Shown here piece after piece: positions 47,157 to 57,769 of a stretch of DNA of 64,000 nucleotides (the stretch's first letter is position 1; the number at the start of each line of letters is the position of its first letter). Both the position numbers and the translations under genes were made by a program. The notes under the pieces are model-generated. The model ran no database searches and had not been told where the DNA came from. It worked only from the letters and a program-made list of their open reading frames with translations. Origin of the DNA: Chitinophaga solisilvae. Lineage in GTDB: Bacteria; Bacteroidota; Bacteroidia; Chitinophagales; Chitinophagaceae. The stretch covers positions 124,001-188,000 of the forward strand of contig NZ_JAABOK010000014.1 in the NCBI RefSeq assembly GCF_009928525.1, given 5' to 3'.

Positions 47157-49040
47157 ATGAAACCCGACCTACATGCCATCAGCACAGCCGAAAACCCTGC
47201 ATCTGCCGCCGGCAAGGCAATCACTGAAATTGCCGCCATCTGGAAAGAAGTACTGGGTCTTCCCGACATTGACCTGTATCAGCCTTTCTTTTCGCTGGGC
47301 GGTAATTCTATCAATGCCATCGCCGTCATGAGCAAAATGAAAAAAGCCGGCTATCCCGTGACACTAAGGGATATTATACATCATCAGTCTATCCGGAAAA
47401 TAGTGGATGAAGTACTGCAACCTTCCACCTCACCGCTCATTGCTACAGCAGAAGCCCTGGAATCTTTTGTTCTTCAGGAAGGCGGCATAGCTGTCACCTT
47501 CCGCAATGTGCAGGTACAGTATCCCCATGGTATCCGGGAATATCAGATACTGCAGACCGAAGCTGGTCAGACAGCCGCGGTACAACAACTCATCAGCAAC
47601 CCGGCACTGCCGGTTGCCGCCGGCATCCTGCCGCATTACATTTCCGACAAAACGGAGTTTAACGAAACTACCGGTGCGCCGCTACCTGCTGCCATCTTCC
47701 AGGCCCTGCTGGGGCTGCAGCCGCTGGAACTGTTTGATGCTCCCGCAGCTGCAGCAAACATACTGGCCACTTATCAGGCCAATGACACCGCCATCAGGAA
47801 GCCGGTCATATTACGGCAATACCCGCTGTGCGCCATGCAGCAACTGCAGATTTCCTTTCACACACAGGCATGCGTGGACCTCCTGCCATTGCACACCCAT
47901 GTGGATGTACCACTGCTGCAACAGGTATACAGCACGCTGATAAAGCGGCATAGCCTCCTGCGGAGCGTAGCGGTAAAAGGCGAACATTTTCACAACTGGG
48001 AAGAACATGCCTTCGATCCGGCCCTGGTACCGGAAATTCCGGTAATAGACCTTTCCGGCTATCAATATCCGGAGGCCGACTTCTATCCGCTCGTAACATC
48101 ATTTGTTTTCCGTAAATATGATCCCGGAAAAATTTTCCACCAGCTGGTACTCTTCCGTGTCAACCTGAAAGAATATTACCTGGTCATGATCTTCAGCCAT
48201 GTAATTTTTGACCGGGTCACAGGAGAAGTGCTGAAAAGCCAGCTGCAGCAGTATTATCAGGATCTGGCAGATAAAAGAAGAATCAGGGAAGAAAAAATTG
48301 TTCCGTTTGAATCCTATGTGAGAGCTATAGAGAAAGGACCGCAACAGCTGAGCACAGCAGACATCATCCGTAATTTTCAGCTGGAAGATTTTTACAACGC
48401 GAAACAACGCATCCTGGAAACTGTCCACGGCAGGGAATCTGCACAGAGTTATGCCTTCAGTATAACGGTTTCTTTACAGGATACGGTTCAGGATCCCCTG
48501 GCAACAACGCTGGCGATATATACCCGCGCCCTGCACCGTTACCTGGGCGTTTCACAGCTTCCGCTACTGTTTGTCTGCGACGGGCGGCAGTATGAAAATA
48601 AACTGTATTACAATACCGTCGGCGAGTTTACGGATATGGTGCCCATGCTCACCGATGCTGCCTGGACGGTTAAAGAAACCGGCGATATTATTTCCGGCAG
48701 ACTGGCAGCCCTGAAGCAACACAACCTCAACTTCCTGCACCTGTTGCTGCATCCCTCATCCCGCGCTGACAAGCCGGAGATCAGCCGGCTGATGGACGCA
48801 GGAGAAGCGCTTGAACGTTTCGACATACTGATGTTCAATTTTCTCGGTAATGCGGAGGAAGTGCCTGTTACGACAGATGAACAGACAGATATACAACCGA
48901 ACCCGCTTCCCATTTACAGCCTGCTGAACTGCATTGCCTCTTCCGGCCCTGGCAGCATCACTTTCCGCTTCCGCAGCAGTTATACAATCGATATTGATGC
49001 ACTCAGAAAAATATTTGCAGCAGTAGTCCCTGAAATGTAA
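47157..49040 (+). CDS. NRPS protein with carrier and condensation-like domains (PCP-C)
   Basis: From ATG 47157 this is a 627-residue protein. The N-terminus (about 15-85) is a peptidyl carrier domain with phosphopantetheine serine S51 in SLGGNSINAIAV. A spacer of about 110 residues follows, then a condensation-like domain (about 215-620). Its active-site motif is SHVIFDR (H348, D352) instead of HHxxxDG: the second His and the Asp are kept, but the first His and the Gly are lost. No adenylation domain is present, so the carrier must be loaded in trans. It is followed 30 bp later by the large NRPS. Confidence 0.85.
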   Translation: MKPDLHAISTAENPASAAGKAITEIAAIWKEVLGLPDIDLYQPFFSLGGNSINAIAVMSKMKKAGYPVTLRDIIHHQSIRKIVDEVLQPSTSPLIATAEALESFVLQEGGIAVTFRNVQVQYPHGIREYQILQTEAGQTAAVQQLISNPALPVAAGILPHYISDKTEFNETTGAPLPAAIFQALLGLQPLELFDAPAAAANILATYQANDTAIRKPVILRQYPLCAMQQLQISFHTQACVDLLPLHTHVDVPLLQQVYSTLIKRHSLLRSVAVKGEHFHNWEEHAFDPALVPEIPVIDLSGYQYPEADFYPLVTSFVFRKYDPGKIFHQLVLFRVNLKEYYLVMIFSHVIFDRVTGEVLKSQLQQYYQDLADKRRIREEKIVPFESYVRAIEKGPQQLSTADIIRNFQLEDFYNAKQRILETVHGRESAQSYAFSITVSLQDTVQDPLATTLAIYTRALHRYLGVSQLPLLFVCDGRQYENKLYYNTVGEFTDMVPMLTDAAWTVKETGDIISGRLAALKQHNLNFLHLLLHPSSRADKPEISRLMDAGEALERFDILMFNFLGNAEEVPVTTDEQTDIQPNPLPIYSLLNCIASSGPGSITFRFRSSYTIDIDALRKIFAAVVPEM

Positions 49041-49070
49041 CATTCATCTTTTACCAGACAACAGAAACCT

Positions 49071-52000
49071 ATGCAACATAAAACCATTGTGGCCCGCAGT
49101 CCGCTGCTGACAGCGCCATTGCATGACGCTTTCCCCGTAACGCCCCAGCAGAAAAGGATGTGGATTATACATCAGCTGAATCCTTCCAGTACCGCTTATA
49201 ATTCTCCCGTTGTCAGAAAAGTGACGGGCAGCATTCACATTCCCCGCCTGCGGCAGGCCTTTGAACTGCTGCTGGCCCGGCATGAACAACTGAGAGCATC
49301 CTTCGCGCTGGAACGGGATGAACCGGTACAGTACATTCAACAGAAAGCGCCACCCTTTACTTTCAGCTATCATGAGCAGATACCGGACGAACAGATTCCG
49401 TCATTCATCAGCAGCTTCATACAACCTTTCCGGCTGGATCAGGCGCCGCTCTTCAGGGCCGGCCTGCTGAAAACCGGCACAGACAGTCATATGCTGATGA
49501 TCGATATGCATCACATCATATCAGATCTCAGATCGGAAGAACTGCTTTTACAGGATCTCTTCCGGCTGTATAACCAGGAGACTTTACCACCACTTACCGT
49601 ACAATACACCGGTTATGCCGCGTGGCTCAGCAATAATATTTCACCCGAACGGCTAAACGAAGCAGAAGTATTCTGGTCTGCCGCCCTGAGTGAAGACATG
49701 CCGCTGCTGGAACTGCCGGCCGACTTCAAACGTCCGGCTGTATTTGATTTCAGCGGCAGTATCGATCATTATCCTGTCAGCGGGGAAGTAGCGCATCGTT
49801 TAAAGATGATGGCTGCCGCGCATAACATTCCTCTGTACAGGATATGCCTGTCTGCCTTATTTGTATTGCTCCATAAGTACAGTCACCAGGAAAACATCAT
49901 CATCGGCATGCCCAGGGAAATACGCCCGGACCCTGCGCATGAAAATATATGCGGGCTGTTCATCAACACGTTGCCTGTAACGGCGTCTCTGAAGCCCGAC
50001 ATGACTTTCCGCGAACTGCTGTCAGCGGTCAGCGCCTATACCAGCGGAGCAGAACAACATTTTTTCTATGATGTAGGTAAACTGGTAGAAAAATATTGCG
50101 GACAGCGGGATCCCGGCAGGAACCCGATGTACGATGTATTATTCTTTCACCAGCAGCAGCAATCTGCCACCATTGGTGAGCTGGAAGTCAGCCCGGTGAC
50201 CTTCACGCATCATAAAGCAGAACTGGATCTCACCTTTGGTATCATTGAAACAGATGACCGGCTTGACTTCTCCATAGAATACTACAGCCGCCTGTTCCGG
50301 AAAGCCACTATTGTGCGGATGGCCCGGCATTTTCAGCACCTGCTGGATACGCTCAGCAGTCAGCAGGATATAACGCTGGCAGATATCAGCCTGCTCAGCG
50401 ACACAGAGGAACAGCAGCAGCTGCAGGCATTCCGGGGTATCAGCAGCGCCTATCCGTCATGTACCATTCATCAGTTGCTGGAAGAAAAAGCGCAGCTGAC
50501 GCCGGCACATCCGGCGCTGGTATTCCGGCACCAGGTGCTAACCTATGCACAGCTGCATGAAAGCAGCAACCAGGTAGCCGGTATCATCCGCGCTGCCGGC
50601 ATTGCTCCCGGCGCCGTCATCGGGCTGCTGACCACTCCCTGCTGCGAAATGGTGACCGGTATTTTTGGTATCCTGAAAGCGGGATGTGTTTACTTACCGG
50701 TAGATACCAGTTTTCCGGAAGAAAGAATTGCCGCCATGCTGGAAGACAGCCAGGTGGCCGTATTGCTGGTACAGCAGCAGTTGTTATCTGCCGCCCGTGT
50801 ATTTAAACGTGATATTATTGTACTGGATGCGCCGCAGGTACAGCAGGCAGACAGACACTTTGTACCTGCCGGTACAGACGCCGCTTCCCCGGCCTGCATC
50901 ATTTATACTTCCGGCACCACCGGCAAGCCGCAGGGTATCATTATCCGGCATTTCAACATCATCAGAACAACCGTTAGCACCGACTATATTACTATTACGG
51001 CGGCAGACAGGCTACTGCAATTATCCAATTATGCTTTCGACGCTTCGCTGTTTGATATTTTCGGCGCTCTGCTCAATGGCGCCACACTGGTTATTGCAGC
51101 GCCGGAAGTCAGGCAGGACATACATCGTATTGCGCAATTGATACAGGAGCAGCAGATCACCGTTTCCTTTATGACCACCGCACTTTTCAATGCAATAGCC
51201 GAAAATATTCCGGAGGCACTGACGCCACTGAGGAAAGTGCTCTCCGGCGGAGAAGCCGCCTCCGTCAGCCATATGCGGAAAGCCCTGCAGCTGCTGGGTC
51301 CGGGCCGGCTGTTAAACTTGTACGGCCCTACGGAAGGAACCGTTTTCTCTTCCTGGTATCCTGCCGATCATATCCCCGCAGATGCAGATACCATTCCTAT
51401 CGGATATCCGGTATCCAACACACAGCTGTATATCGTGAGCGGTAATGTATTAGCACCAGCGGGCATTCCGGGAGAACTGTGCATTGCCGGCGACGGGCTC
51501 GCTGCCGGTTACCTCGACACAGCACGTATGCAGGGCAGATTCACCACACTGCCGCAGTTGCCGGGCGTAACCGTATACCGCAGCGGTGATCTGGTGAAGC
51601 AAAGAGAAGATAATGCTATCATGTTTCTGGGAAGAATTGACCAGCAGACAAAAATACGTGGCTTCCGTATTGAACCGGAAGAAATAGCCGTGAAACTCCG
51701 TAGCTGCCGGGGCATACAAAACGCGGTGGTGATTGTCCGCTCACATGCCGACGGCGATAAATACCTGCAGGCATATTACACCGTGCAGCAGGATACCACT
51801 GTTACCATACAGCAACTGCATCACTACCTGTCCGGTCAGCTTCCTTCCTACATGATACCATCCGTGTATACACAGGTAGATGAATTACCACTGACGAGCA
51901 ACGGTAAAATTGACCGGCGGAAACTGGCCGCCCTGGCGGCCGGCACGTCATTATCCCGGCATACCGGCACAACGCCCCGCAACGATACGGAAAAAGAGAT

Positions 52001-55000
52001 TGCAGTTATCTGGAGCAGCCTGCTGAAAACGGAAAACCCGGATATACATCAGAACCTCTTCGAATGCGGCGGACATTCCCTTACAGCAACGATACTGGCG
52101 GTTAGACTGCAACAGGTATTCCGGACTACGCTGCCGCTGAGTGAAGTATTCCGGCATCCCACCATTGCAGGGCTGGCAGCCATGATAGATGCTGCAGCAG
52201 CAACGCCGCAACAGCAGCATTACACCATCAGTCCGGGCCGCCGGCAGCCCTCCTACCCGCTGAGTTTTTCCGAAACCATGGTATATGTTCATCAGCACAG
52301 CACGCAGCATAACCATAGCTACAACTCCATCTTCCCGATGCTCATCACCGGAACGCCGGATGTGGCAAAGCTGGAGCAGGCATTGAGAATACTGGTACAG
52401 CGGCACGAAATTTTCCGCACCGCCTACCTCCTGCACAAAGGAGTGCCAGTTAAAAAAATCGCCGCAAAGGCAGACATATCACTGCACTACCAGGAAGGTA
52501 CAGAAGCGGATATTCCCGCTATGGTGCAGCAATTACGGGCAGCGTACAACCTGGCAGCGCCACCGCTTTTCCGGGCAGTATTACTGAAGCTGGCAACAGA
52601 TAAATATTTCTTTGCGCTCGCCAATCATCATATCATTTCAGATGGCATCACCGAAACCCTGTTCATGTACGAGATAGGCCAGCTGTATCAGGGCGCGGAA
52701 CTCAAACCCGTCAGGCTGCAGCACAGAGACTATGTCCAATGGCAGCAGGAGCAGTGGGCGGCAGGATACTACCGCAGCAGTGAACAGTTCTGGCTGGAAC
52801 ATCTCCATGGAACATTGCCGGTACTCGCGTTGCCATGCGATTTCCGGCGGCCCGCGCAGGCAACATTCGACGGGCATACGGTCACCATTAGTACCGATAC
52901 CGTTTTATCCCGGCAGCTGCAGGCATTTGCAGCCGCTCATCAGACATCGCTGTTTATTGTATTGCTGACAGCCTACACCACTTTACTGCACAAATACACA
53001 GACCAGGAAGATATTATTGTCGGCGTTCCGCTCGCAAACAGGATGCATGCTGACCTGCAGGAAATCATGGGCATGTTTGTCAATATGGTTCCCTGGAGAA
53101 GCTATCCACAGCCAGGTAAGCCGTTCTCTTCCTATCTGCAGGAAATAAAAGAAACAGCCGCCGGTGTTTACCAATATCAGGATTATCCGTTTGAAAAACT
53201 TGTCAATGCCCTGCAGCTGAAGAAAGATACCTCCCGGAATCCCCTGTTTGATACCATATTTGCCCTGCACAGTACCGGACTGCCCTTACCGGCAATAGAC
53301 GGATTGCACATACAACCCTGTCCCGTAACTGATAACGCGACCAAAGTAGATCTTACGGTAGAAGTACTGGAAGATGCCGGCACACTGAAAATCAGTTTTA
53401 AATACAACACCGGCTTATTCCGGGAAGCTGCCATACAACGGATGGCCGGGCATTACCTGCAGCTGCTGACAGGCATTGTAACCCATCCCACCAAACAGCT
53501 GAGGGAAATGGAGCTGCTGACAGCAGCGGAACAGCAGCAATTGCTATCCGCATTTAATCCTCCGGGACCAACGCTTACGGCAGACAGCCACCTGTTCCGG
53601 TTATTTGAGGAACAGGTACTGTTACGGCCGGAGCATACAGCCGTAGTCCTGCAGGATACGCAGCTCACTTACCGGGAGCTGCATACATGGGCGGAATATT
53701 ATGCCGCGCAGTTAATAGCAGCCGGAGCAGACAGTCATACAAAAACCGCGGTTATCATGGACCGCTCTCCGGAGATGATTGTTGCTATCTGGGCTATCCT
53801 GCGCATCGGCGCTACCTATGTACCGATAGATCCTGATTACCCGTCGGAGCGAATTGCGTTTATGCTGCAGGACAGCGGAGCGGCTGTTTGTCTGACTACC
53901 TACGCTGTTTACGCCTCCGTACAGATACCCTTCAGCGGAAACATGCTGGTTGTAGATACAGACAATATGCCACCGGACCTTCCGGCTGAATTGCCCGCTA
54001 TTACTGCTCCTGCCGGCCCTGCATATATCATGTACACCTCCGGCTCCACCGGAGCGCCTAAAGGTGTTGCCATACAACATCATAATGTGATACGCACCGT
54101 GGTACAAACGAATTACATCAGTATTACACCGGAAGACAGTATCCTGCAGGTATCCAACTATGTTTTTGACGGATCTGTATTTGACATTTTTGGCGCATTG
54201 CTGAACGGCGCCACACTGGTACTGATAAAACAGGAAACGCTGTCTGATACCGGTCAGCTGGAAGCGCTGATAAAAGAACAGGGTGTCTCCATCATGTTTA
54301 TCACCACCGCACTGTTCAACGTGTATGTACAACATTGTCCTGAAATTTTTGATACCGTGAGAAAGCTGTTGTTCGGCGGAGAGCAGGTATCACCGTCTCA
54401 TGTACGGCTGGCACTGGAACAGCTGGGCAGTGATAAGGTGATACATGTTTACGGGCCGACAGAGAATACGGTATTCAGTACAGCATATGCTGTCCGGGAC
54501 ATCGCAGGCGATGAAGTTCCCATCGGTATTCCGCTGGCCGGCACACAGGCATATGTGTTTAACAACAGTAACCGCCTGAATCCGGTGGGCATACCGGGAG
54601 AACTATATCTGTCGGGCAACGGCATAGGCCCGGGATACTGGAACAGGGCGGAGCTGAACAGAGAACGTTTTCCGGAGAACCCCTTCCATCGCGGTACCCG
54701 CATGTACAAAACAGGCGACCTGGTGAAATGGCAGGAAGACGGTAACCTGGTATTCCTCGGAAGAATGGATCAGCAGGTAAAAGTACGCGGGTTCCGTATT
54801 GAACCGGGAGAAATAGAAAACAGGCTGGGCACATATCCCGGTATCGATCAGTGTGCCGTCATCGTAAAAGAGAATATGCATACCGGGGAGAAGGGATTAT
54901 ATGCTTATTACAGCGCCACGGAAGAGGTGCAGTCCGAAGCGCTGAAAAGCTACCTGGGTCAGCATCTGCCTCCCTACATGATACCAGACTGGTTCACCCG

Positions 55001-56705
55001 GTTGTACAGGTTGCCGCTGAATACGAACGGTAAAATAAACAGAAAGGCACTGGCTGAAGATGCAGATATACACCCGGAAGATAACGGCAGCCGGCAGGAA
55101 CAGACGTTTGTTTCTCCCGTCACTTCCAAAGAACAGGCTGTTGCTGCTGTCTGGAGAAAAGTATTCGGTCTTGACAAAGTAAGTATACAGGATAATTTCT
55201 ATGCACTCGGCGGGCATTCCCTGAAAGCGTTACATGTAGTGAACCTGCTGCAGCAGGAAGGGTTTGTGATTACCGTGAATGACCTGTTCAATCACCCTAC
55301 CATACAGGAGCTGGCAGCGGTAGTGAGCTGGCAGCAGGCAGTTCCGAAGAAGAAGCGCAATGTAAAAGTGCAGGCCGCACAGGAGGAACAGGAATATCCG
55401 CTGTCGGCTGTACAGCAACGTTTCCTGCAGCGTCCCTTGCGTAATCATAATATTTTCAACAGTCCGTTTCTGATCGCGCTGAGGCATCCCGTTCCGGTGG
55501 ATACAATGCTGGCAGCATGGCAGGGCATCCTGGAGCAGCATCCGGTGCTGACATCTTATTTCCGTCAGCTGCCCGATGGCCGGTGGCGGCAGTGTTACAG
55601 GCCGCTGGCAGCATCGTCGTATTTCTCGCAGATAACGCTGGAACAGGTTCCTGCCACGGAGCAGCAGCAGTATATTTCGGACCACTGCCATGCCTTGCAG
55701 CAACAGTTTTCACTTACAGCTGGGCCGCTGTTCCGGGTAGTATTGTTTGAAGATTACCTGCAGCCCGGGCAACAGGTGTTGTTCTTTCTCTTTCATCACC
55801 TGATCTCTGATGGTATCTCCTGGCAGGTAGTTATCGGGGAGTTCAGGCAGCGATGCCTGGAGCCTGGTACTCCGCTTCCGGCCGGGAGTGCCACGTACGC
55901 GGAATGGTGCCGGCAGCTGGAACAGTATGCACGGAAAGGGAAGTTCAAATCAGCCGCTACCTACTGGAATAAAGTGTTGCAGAAAGGGCAGCCTTTTCTG
56001 CCGGACATGTCGCCCGATGTAAAACCGCTGCAGAAAGAAATGACTTATTTCGAAGCGGAAGCCATTACTTCGGCAGCGGAACTCTCCCGTTTACATGAGG
56101 CGGTAGGATATTACAAGGCCAACGTATTCACCCTCCTGTTGTCTGCCTTCTTCTGTGCCACCAGGGAGTTGCAGGACCGTAGGAATCTGCCGTTATATGT
56201 GATGACAGCACAACGGGAATCCTTTTTTCCGGGAATGGATATTCAGCAGACAGTAGGATTCTTTGCAGGGGCATATCCTGTGTGCCTGGAAGCAGCCGCA
56301 CCGGTGAACGGTCAGTACAGCCATACCGTTCAGTCAATAAAAGATATGCTGCTGCGTGTTCCCAAAGGCGGAATGGATTACTTTGTCATGAAGCATCTGC
56401 CGTTGCCGGTTCCTATGCTGACTGCGCAGGAACCTGTATACCCGATACTGTTTCATTTCATGAACCTCTCGCCGGGTCTGCAGGATAGTGACTTCTTTAC
56501 GCCCTTACAGCTGCCCGTCGGGCTAACACATGATCCGGAAAATCCTTCCGCCTATCTCATTAATATCACGGCGGTATCCGGGCCGGAAGGATTGAAAACT
56601 ACTTTTTACTACAGCGGAAGGCACTTTTATCAAAGCACGATAGCAGCGCTTTTCAGGGCATTCCGGCAACACCTGTTACAGATAATCAACACTTACCACC
56701 CGTAA
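49071..56705 (+). CDS. Two-module NRPS, C-A-PCP-C-A-PCP-E
   Basis: 2544 residues. Order with signature positions: C1 with HHIISDL (147-153); A1 with IIYTSGTTGKPQG (about 610-622); PCP1 serine 1003 (CGGHSLTAT); C2 with HHIISDG (1186-1192); A2 with IMYTSGSTGAPKG (about 1653-1665); PCP2 serine 2050 (LGGHSLKAL). The last domain has HHLISDGISW (2242-2251), TVGFFAGAYPV and VPKGGMDYF, which fit an epimerisation domain. There is no thioesterase or reductase domain. By-hand specificity codes, DAFFLGLVFK for A1 and DGFFLGVVFK for A2, suggest branched hydrophobic residues such as Ile. Confidence 0.93.
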   Translation: MQHKTIVARSPLLTAPLHDAFPVTPQQKRMWIIHQLNPSSTAYNSPVVRKVTGSIHIPRLRQAFELLLARHEQLRASFALERDEPVQYIQQKAPPFTFSYHEQIPDEQIPSFISSFIQPFRLDQAPLFRAGLLKTGTDSHMLMIDMHHIISDLRSEELLLQDLFRLYNQETLPPLTVQYTGYAAWLSNNISPERLNEAEVFWSAALSEDMPLLELPADFKRPAVFDFSGSIDHYPVSGEVAHRLKMMAAAHNIPLYRICLSALFVLLHKYSHQENIIIGMPREIRPDPAHENICGLFINTLPVTASLKPDMTFRELLSAVSAYTSGAEQHFFYDVGKLVEKYCGQRDPGRNPMYDVLFFHQQQQSATIGELEVSPVTFTHHKAELDLTFGIIETDDRLDFSIEYYSRLFRKATIVRMARHFQHLLDTLSSQQDITLADISLLSDTEEQQQLQAFRGISSAYPSCTIHQLLEEKAQLTPAHPALVFRHQVLTYAQLHESSNQVAGIIRAAGIAPGAVIGLLTTPCCEMVTGIFGILKAGCVYLPVDTSFPEERIAAMLEDSQVAVLLVQQQLLSAARVFKRDIIVLDAPQVQQADRHFVPAGTDAASPACIIYTSGTTGKPQGIIIRHFNIIRTTVSTDYITITAADRLLQLSNYAFDASLFDIFGALLNGATLVIAAPEVRQDIHRIAQLIQEQQITVSFMTTALFNAIAENIPEALTPLRKVLSGGEAASVSHMRKALQLLGPGRLLNLYGPTEGTVFSSWYPADHIPADADTIPIGYPVSNTQLYIVSGNVLAPAGIPGELCIAGDGLAAGYLDTARMQGRFTTLPQLPGVTVYRSGDLVKQREDNAIMFLGRIDQQTKIRGFRIEPEEIAVKLRSCRGIQNAVVIVRSHADGDKYLQAYYTVQQDTTVTIQQLHHYLSGQLPSYMIPSVYTQVDELPLTSNGKIDRRKLAALAAGTSLSRHTGTTPRNDTEKEIAVIWSSLLKTENPDIHQNLFECGGHSLTATILAVRLQQVFRTTLPLSEVFRHPTIAGLAAMIDAAAATPQQQHYTISPGRRQPSYPLSFSETMVYVHQHSTQHNHSYNSIFPMLITGTPDVAKLEQALRILVQRHEIFRTAYLLHKGVPVKKIAAKADISLHYQEGTEADIPAMVQQLRAAYNLAAPPLFRAVLLKLATDKYFFALANHHIISDGITETLFMYEIGQLYQGAELKPVRLQHRDYVQWQQEQWAAGYYRSSEQFWLEHLHGTLPVLALPCDFRRPAQATFDGHTVTISTDTVLSRQLQAFAAAHQTSLFIVLLTAYTTLLHKYTDQEDIIVGVPLANRMHADLQEIMGMFVNMVPWRSYPQPGKPFSSYLQEIKETAAGVYQYQDYPFEKLVNALQLKKDTSRNPLFDTIFALHSTGLPLPAIDGLHIQPCPVTDNATKVDLTVEVLEDAGTLKISFKYNTGLFREAAIQRMAGHYLQLLTGIVTHPTKQLREMELLTAAEQQQLLSAFNPPGPTLTADSHLFRLFEEQVLLRPEHTAVVLQDTQLTYRELHTWAEYYAAQLIAAGADSHTKTAVIMDRSPEMIVAIWAILRIGATYVPIDPDYPSERIAFMLQDSGAAVCLTTYAVYASVQIPFSGNMLVVDTDNMPPDLPAELPAITAPAGPAYIMYTSGSTGAPKGVAIQHHNVIRTVVQTNYISITPEDSILQVSNYVFDGSVFDIFGALLNGATLVLIKQETLSDTGQLEALIKEQGVSIMFITTALFNVYVQHCPEIFDTVRKLLFGGEQVSPSHVRLALEQLGSDKVIHVYGPTENTVFSTAYAVRDIAGDEVPIGIPLAGTQAYVFNNSNRLNPVGIPGELYLSGNGIGPGYWNRAELNRERFPENPFHRGTRMYKTGDLVKWQEDGNLVFLGRMDQQVKVRGFRIEPGEIENRLGTYPGIDQCAVIVKENMHTGEKGLYAYYSATEEVQSEALKSYLGQHLPPYMIPDWFTRLYRLPLNTNGKINRKALAEDADIHPEDNGSRQEQTFVSPVTSKEQAVAAVWRKVFGLDKVSIQDNFYALGGHSLKALHVVNLLQQEGFVITVNDLFNHPTIQELAAVVSWQQAVPKKKRNVKVQAAQEEQEYPLSAVQQRFLQRPLRNHNIFNSPFLIALRHPVPVDTMLAAWQGILEQHPVLTSYFRQLPDGRWRQCYRPLAASSYFSQITLEQVPATEQQQYISDHCHALQQQFSLTAGPLFRVVLFEDYLQPGQQVLFFLFHHLISDGISWQVVIGEFRQRCLEPGTPLPAGSATYAEWCRQLEQYARKGKFKSAATYWNKVLQKGQPFLPDMSPDVKPLQKEMTYFEAEAITSAAELSRLHEAVGYYKANVFTLLLSAFFCATRELQDRRNLPLYVMTAQRESFFPGMDIQQTVGFFAGAYPVCLEAAAPVNGQYSHTVQSIKDMLLRVPKGGMDYFVMKHLPLPVPMLTAQEPVYPILFHFMNLSPGLQDSDFFTPLQLPVGLTHDPENPSAYLINITAVSGPEGLKTTFYYSGRHFYQSTIAALFRAFRQHLLQIINTYHP

Positions 56706-56715
56706 TTTTTTTTGT

Positions 56716-57591
56716 ATGAAGATATTTGAATATTGTCCCTTTTTTAATGAGCATAAGATTGCTTCCATGAAGATCCGGGAAACCGGTTACTGGATTGATG
56801 AACTCCATATCTGTGAGGCCGACAGAAATTTCAGCTATGAAGACAAGCCTTATCTCTTTGATACTGCTATGCTGAGCGATAAGGTAAAATATCACCGGAT
56901 AGCGGCGACAGACCTGTTCAGGCCGGCATTACCGGAACAGTCTTACTATCACCCGGATAATTGTCCGCCGGAACAGTTTGACCAATGGTACTGGCACATA
57001 CTTACGCATAATATGGGCTATCACAATGAAGCGATGCAGCGGAACTACTGTCATATCCTGAAGGATATAGCCGGAGATGATGACATCATCATCCTCTCAG
57101 ACCTGGATGAATTCCTGGACAGCCGGCTGGCCGACAGGATCATTGATACCGTAAAGAAGCACCAGATCATTACGGTGAAGCTGCATTTCTCTGTCTTTTA
57201 CCTGAACCTGTTTTCAGATAAAAGTCATGGTGTAGACGACTTCAGCTACCGGACCTATATCATGACCGGAAAATATTTCCGTAAAATGCCTTTCACCGGT
57301 GATTATCTCCGGAAGAAAGGCATTTCCGGCGGCCTTTTAAAAACGGTGCACTGCACAGAGGAATTTATGGGTTTCCATCATTCATGGCTGCAGCCCGCTG
57401 CCAATGCCTTCACCAAGCTGAAAGCATTTGAAGCAAATGTGAAAGACAAGGCGCTTATCAGAAGTGATTTTGCAGAACAATGCATCAGGGACAAACGTCT
57501 TCCCTATCTGGATGCCTCCTTGTACATTGATAACGAGAAACCCTTCCTGCGATGCGTAACCGAGTCCGATACGCAGGGACTATGGATGTGA
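56716..57591 (+). CDS. GT17-like glycosyltransferase downstream of the NRPS
   Basis: 291 residues, soluble. It begins KIFEYCPFFNE and carries the acidic DDDIIILSDLDEF (metal-binding DxD type) and ICEADRNFSYEDKP. It resembles the beta-1,4-mannosyl-glycoprotein N-acetylglucosaminyltransferase (GT17) family. It starts 10 bp after the NRPS stop, so it is probably cotranscribed and could glycosylate the peptide. The match rests on motifs and general sequence feel, and the acceptor is not known. Its TGA stop adjoins palindrome P8. Confidence 0.78.
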   Translation: MKIFEYCPFFNEHKIASMKIRETGYWIDELHICEADRNFSYEDKPYLFDTAMLSDKVKYHRIAATDLFRPALPEQSYYHPDNCPPEQFDQWYWHILTHNMGYHNEAMQRNYCHILKDIAGDDDIIILSDLDEFLDSRLADRIIDTVKKHQIITVKLHFSVFYLNLFSDKSHGVDDFSYRTYIMTGKYFRKMPFTGDYLRKKGISGGLLKTVHCTEEFMGFHHSWLQPAANAFTKLKAFEANVKDKALIRSDFAEQCIRDKRLPYLDASLYIDNEKPFLRCVTESDTQGLWM

Positions 57592-57695
57592 TTATTTTAT
57601 TATTTGAGATTTAGCAGCCAATCCTGGTTTTGCCTTGAACGGCAAGGCTCAGCAGCAACCAGGATTGGCTGCTAAATCTCAAATAATAAAATAAT
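57591..57695. repeat. Long palindrome P8 (AAATCTCAAATAA type)
   Basis: Arms ATTATTTGAGATTTAGCAGC and continuation are mirrored (57591-57630 and 57656-57695), with an inner hairpin GCCTTG / CAAGGC. The last A of the upstream TGA belongs to the arm. Among the intact copies it is the only one between two plus-strand genes. Confidence 0.9.
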
Positions 57696-57769
57696 AAAAT
57701 GAATGTTTATTAGAGAATATCTATTTTTTGTTGTTTACGTTGTTTGTAATATTCCTTTTGTTATTTTCA

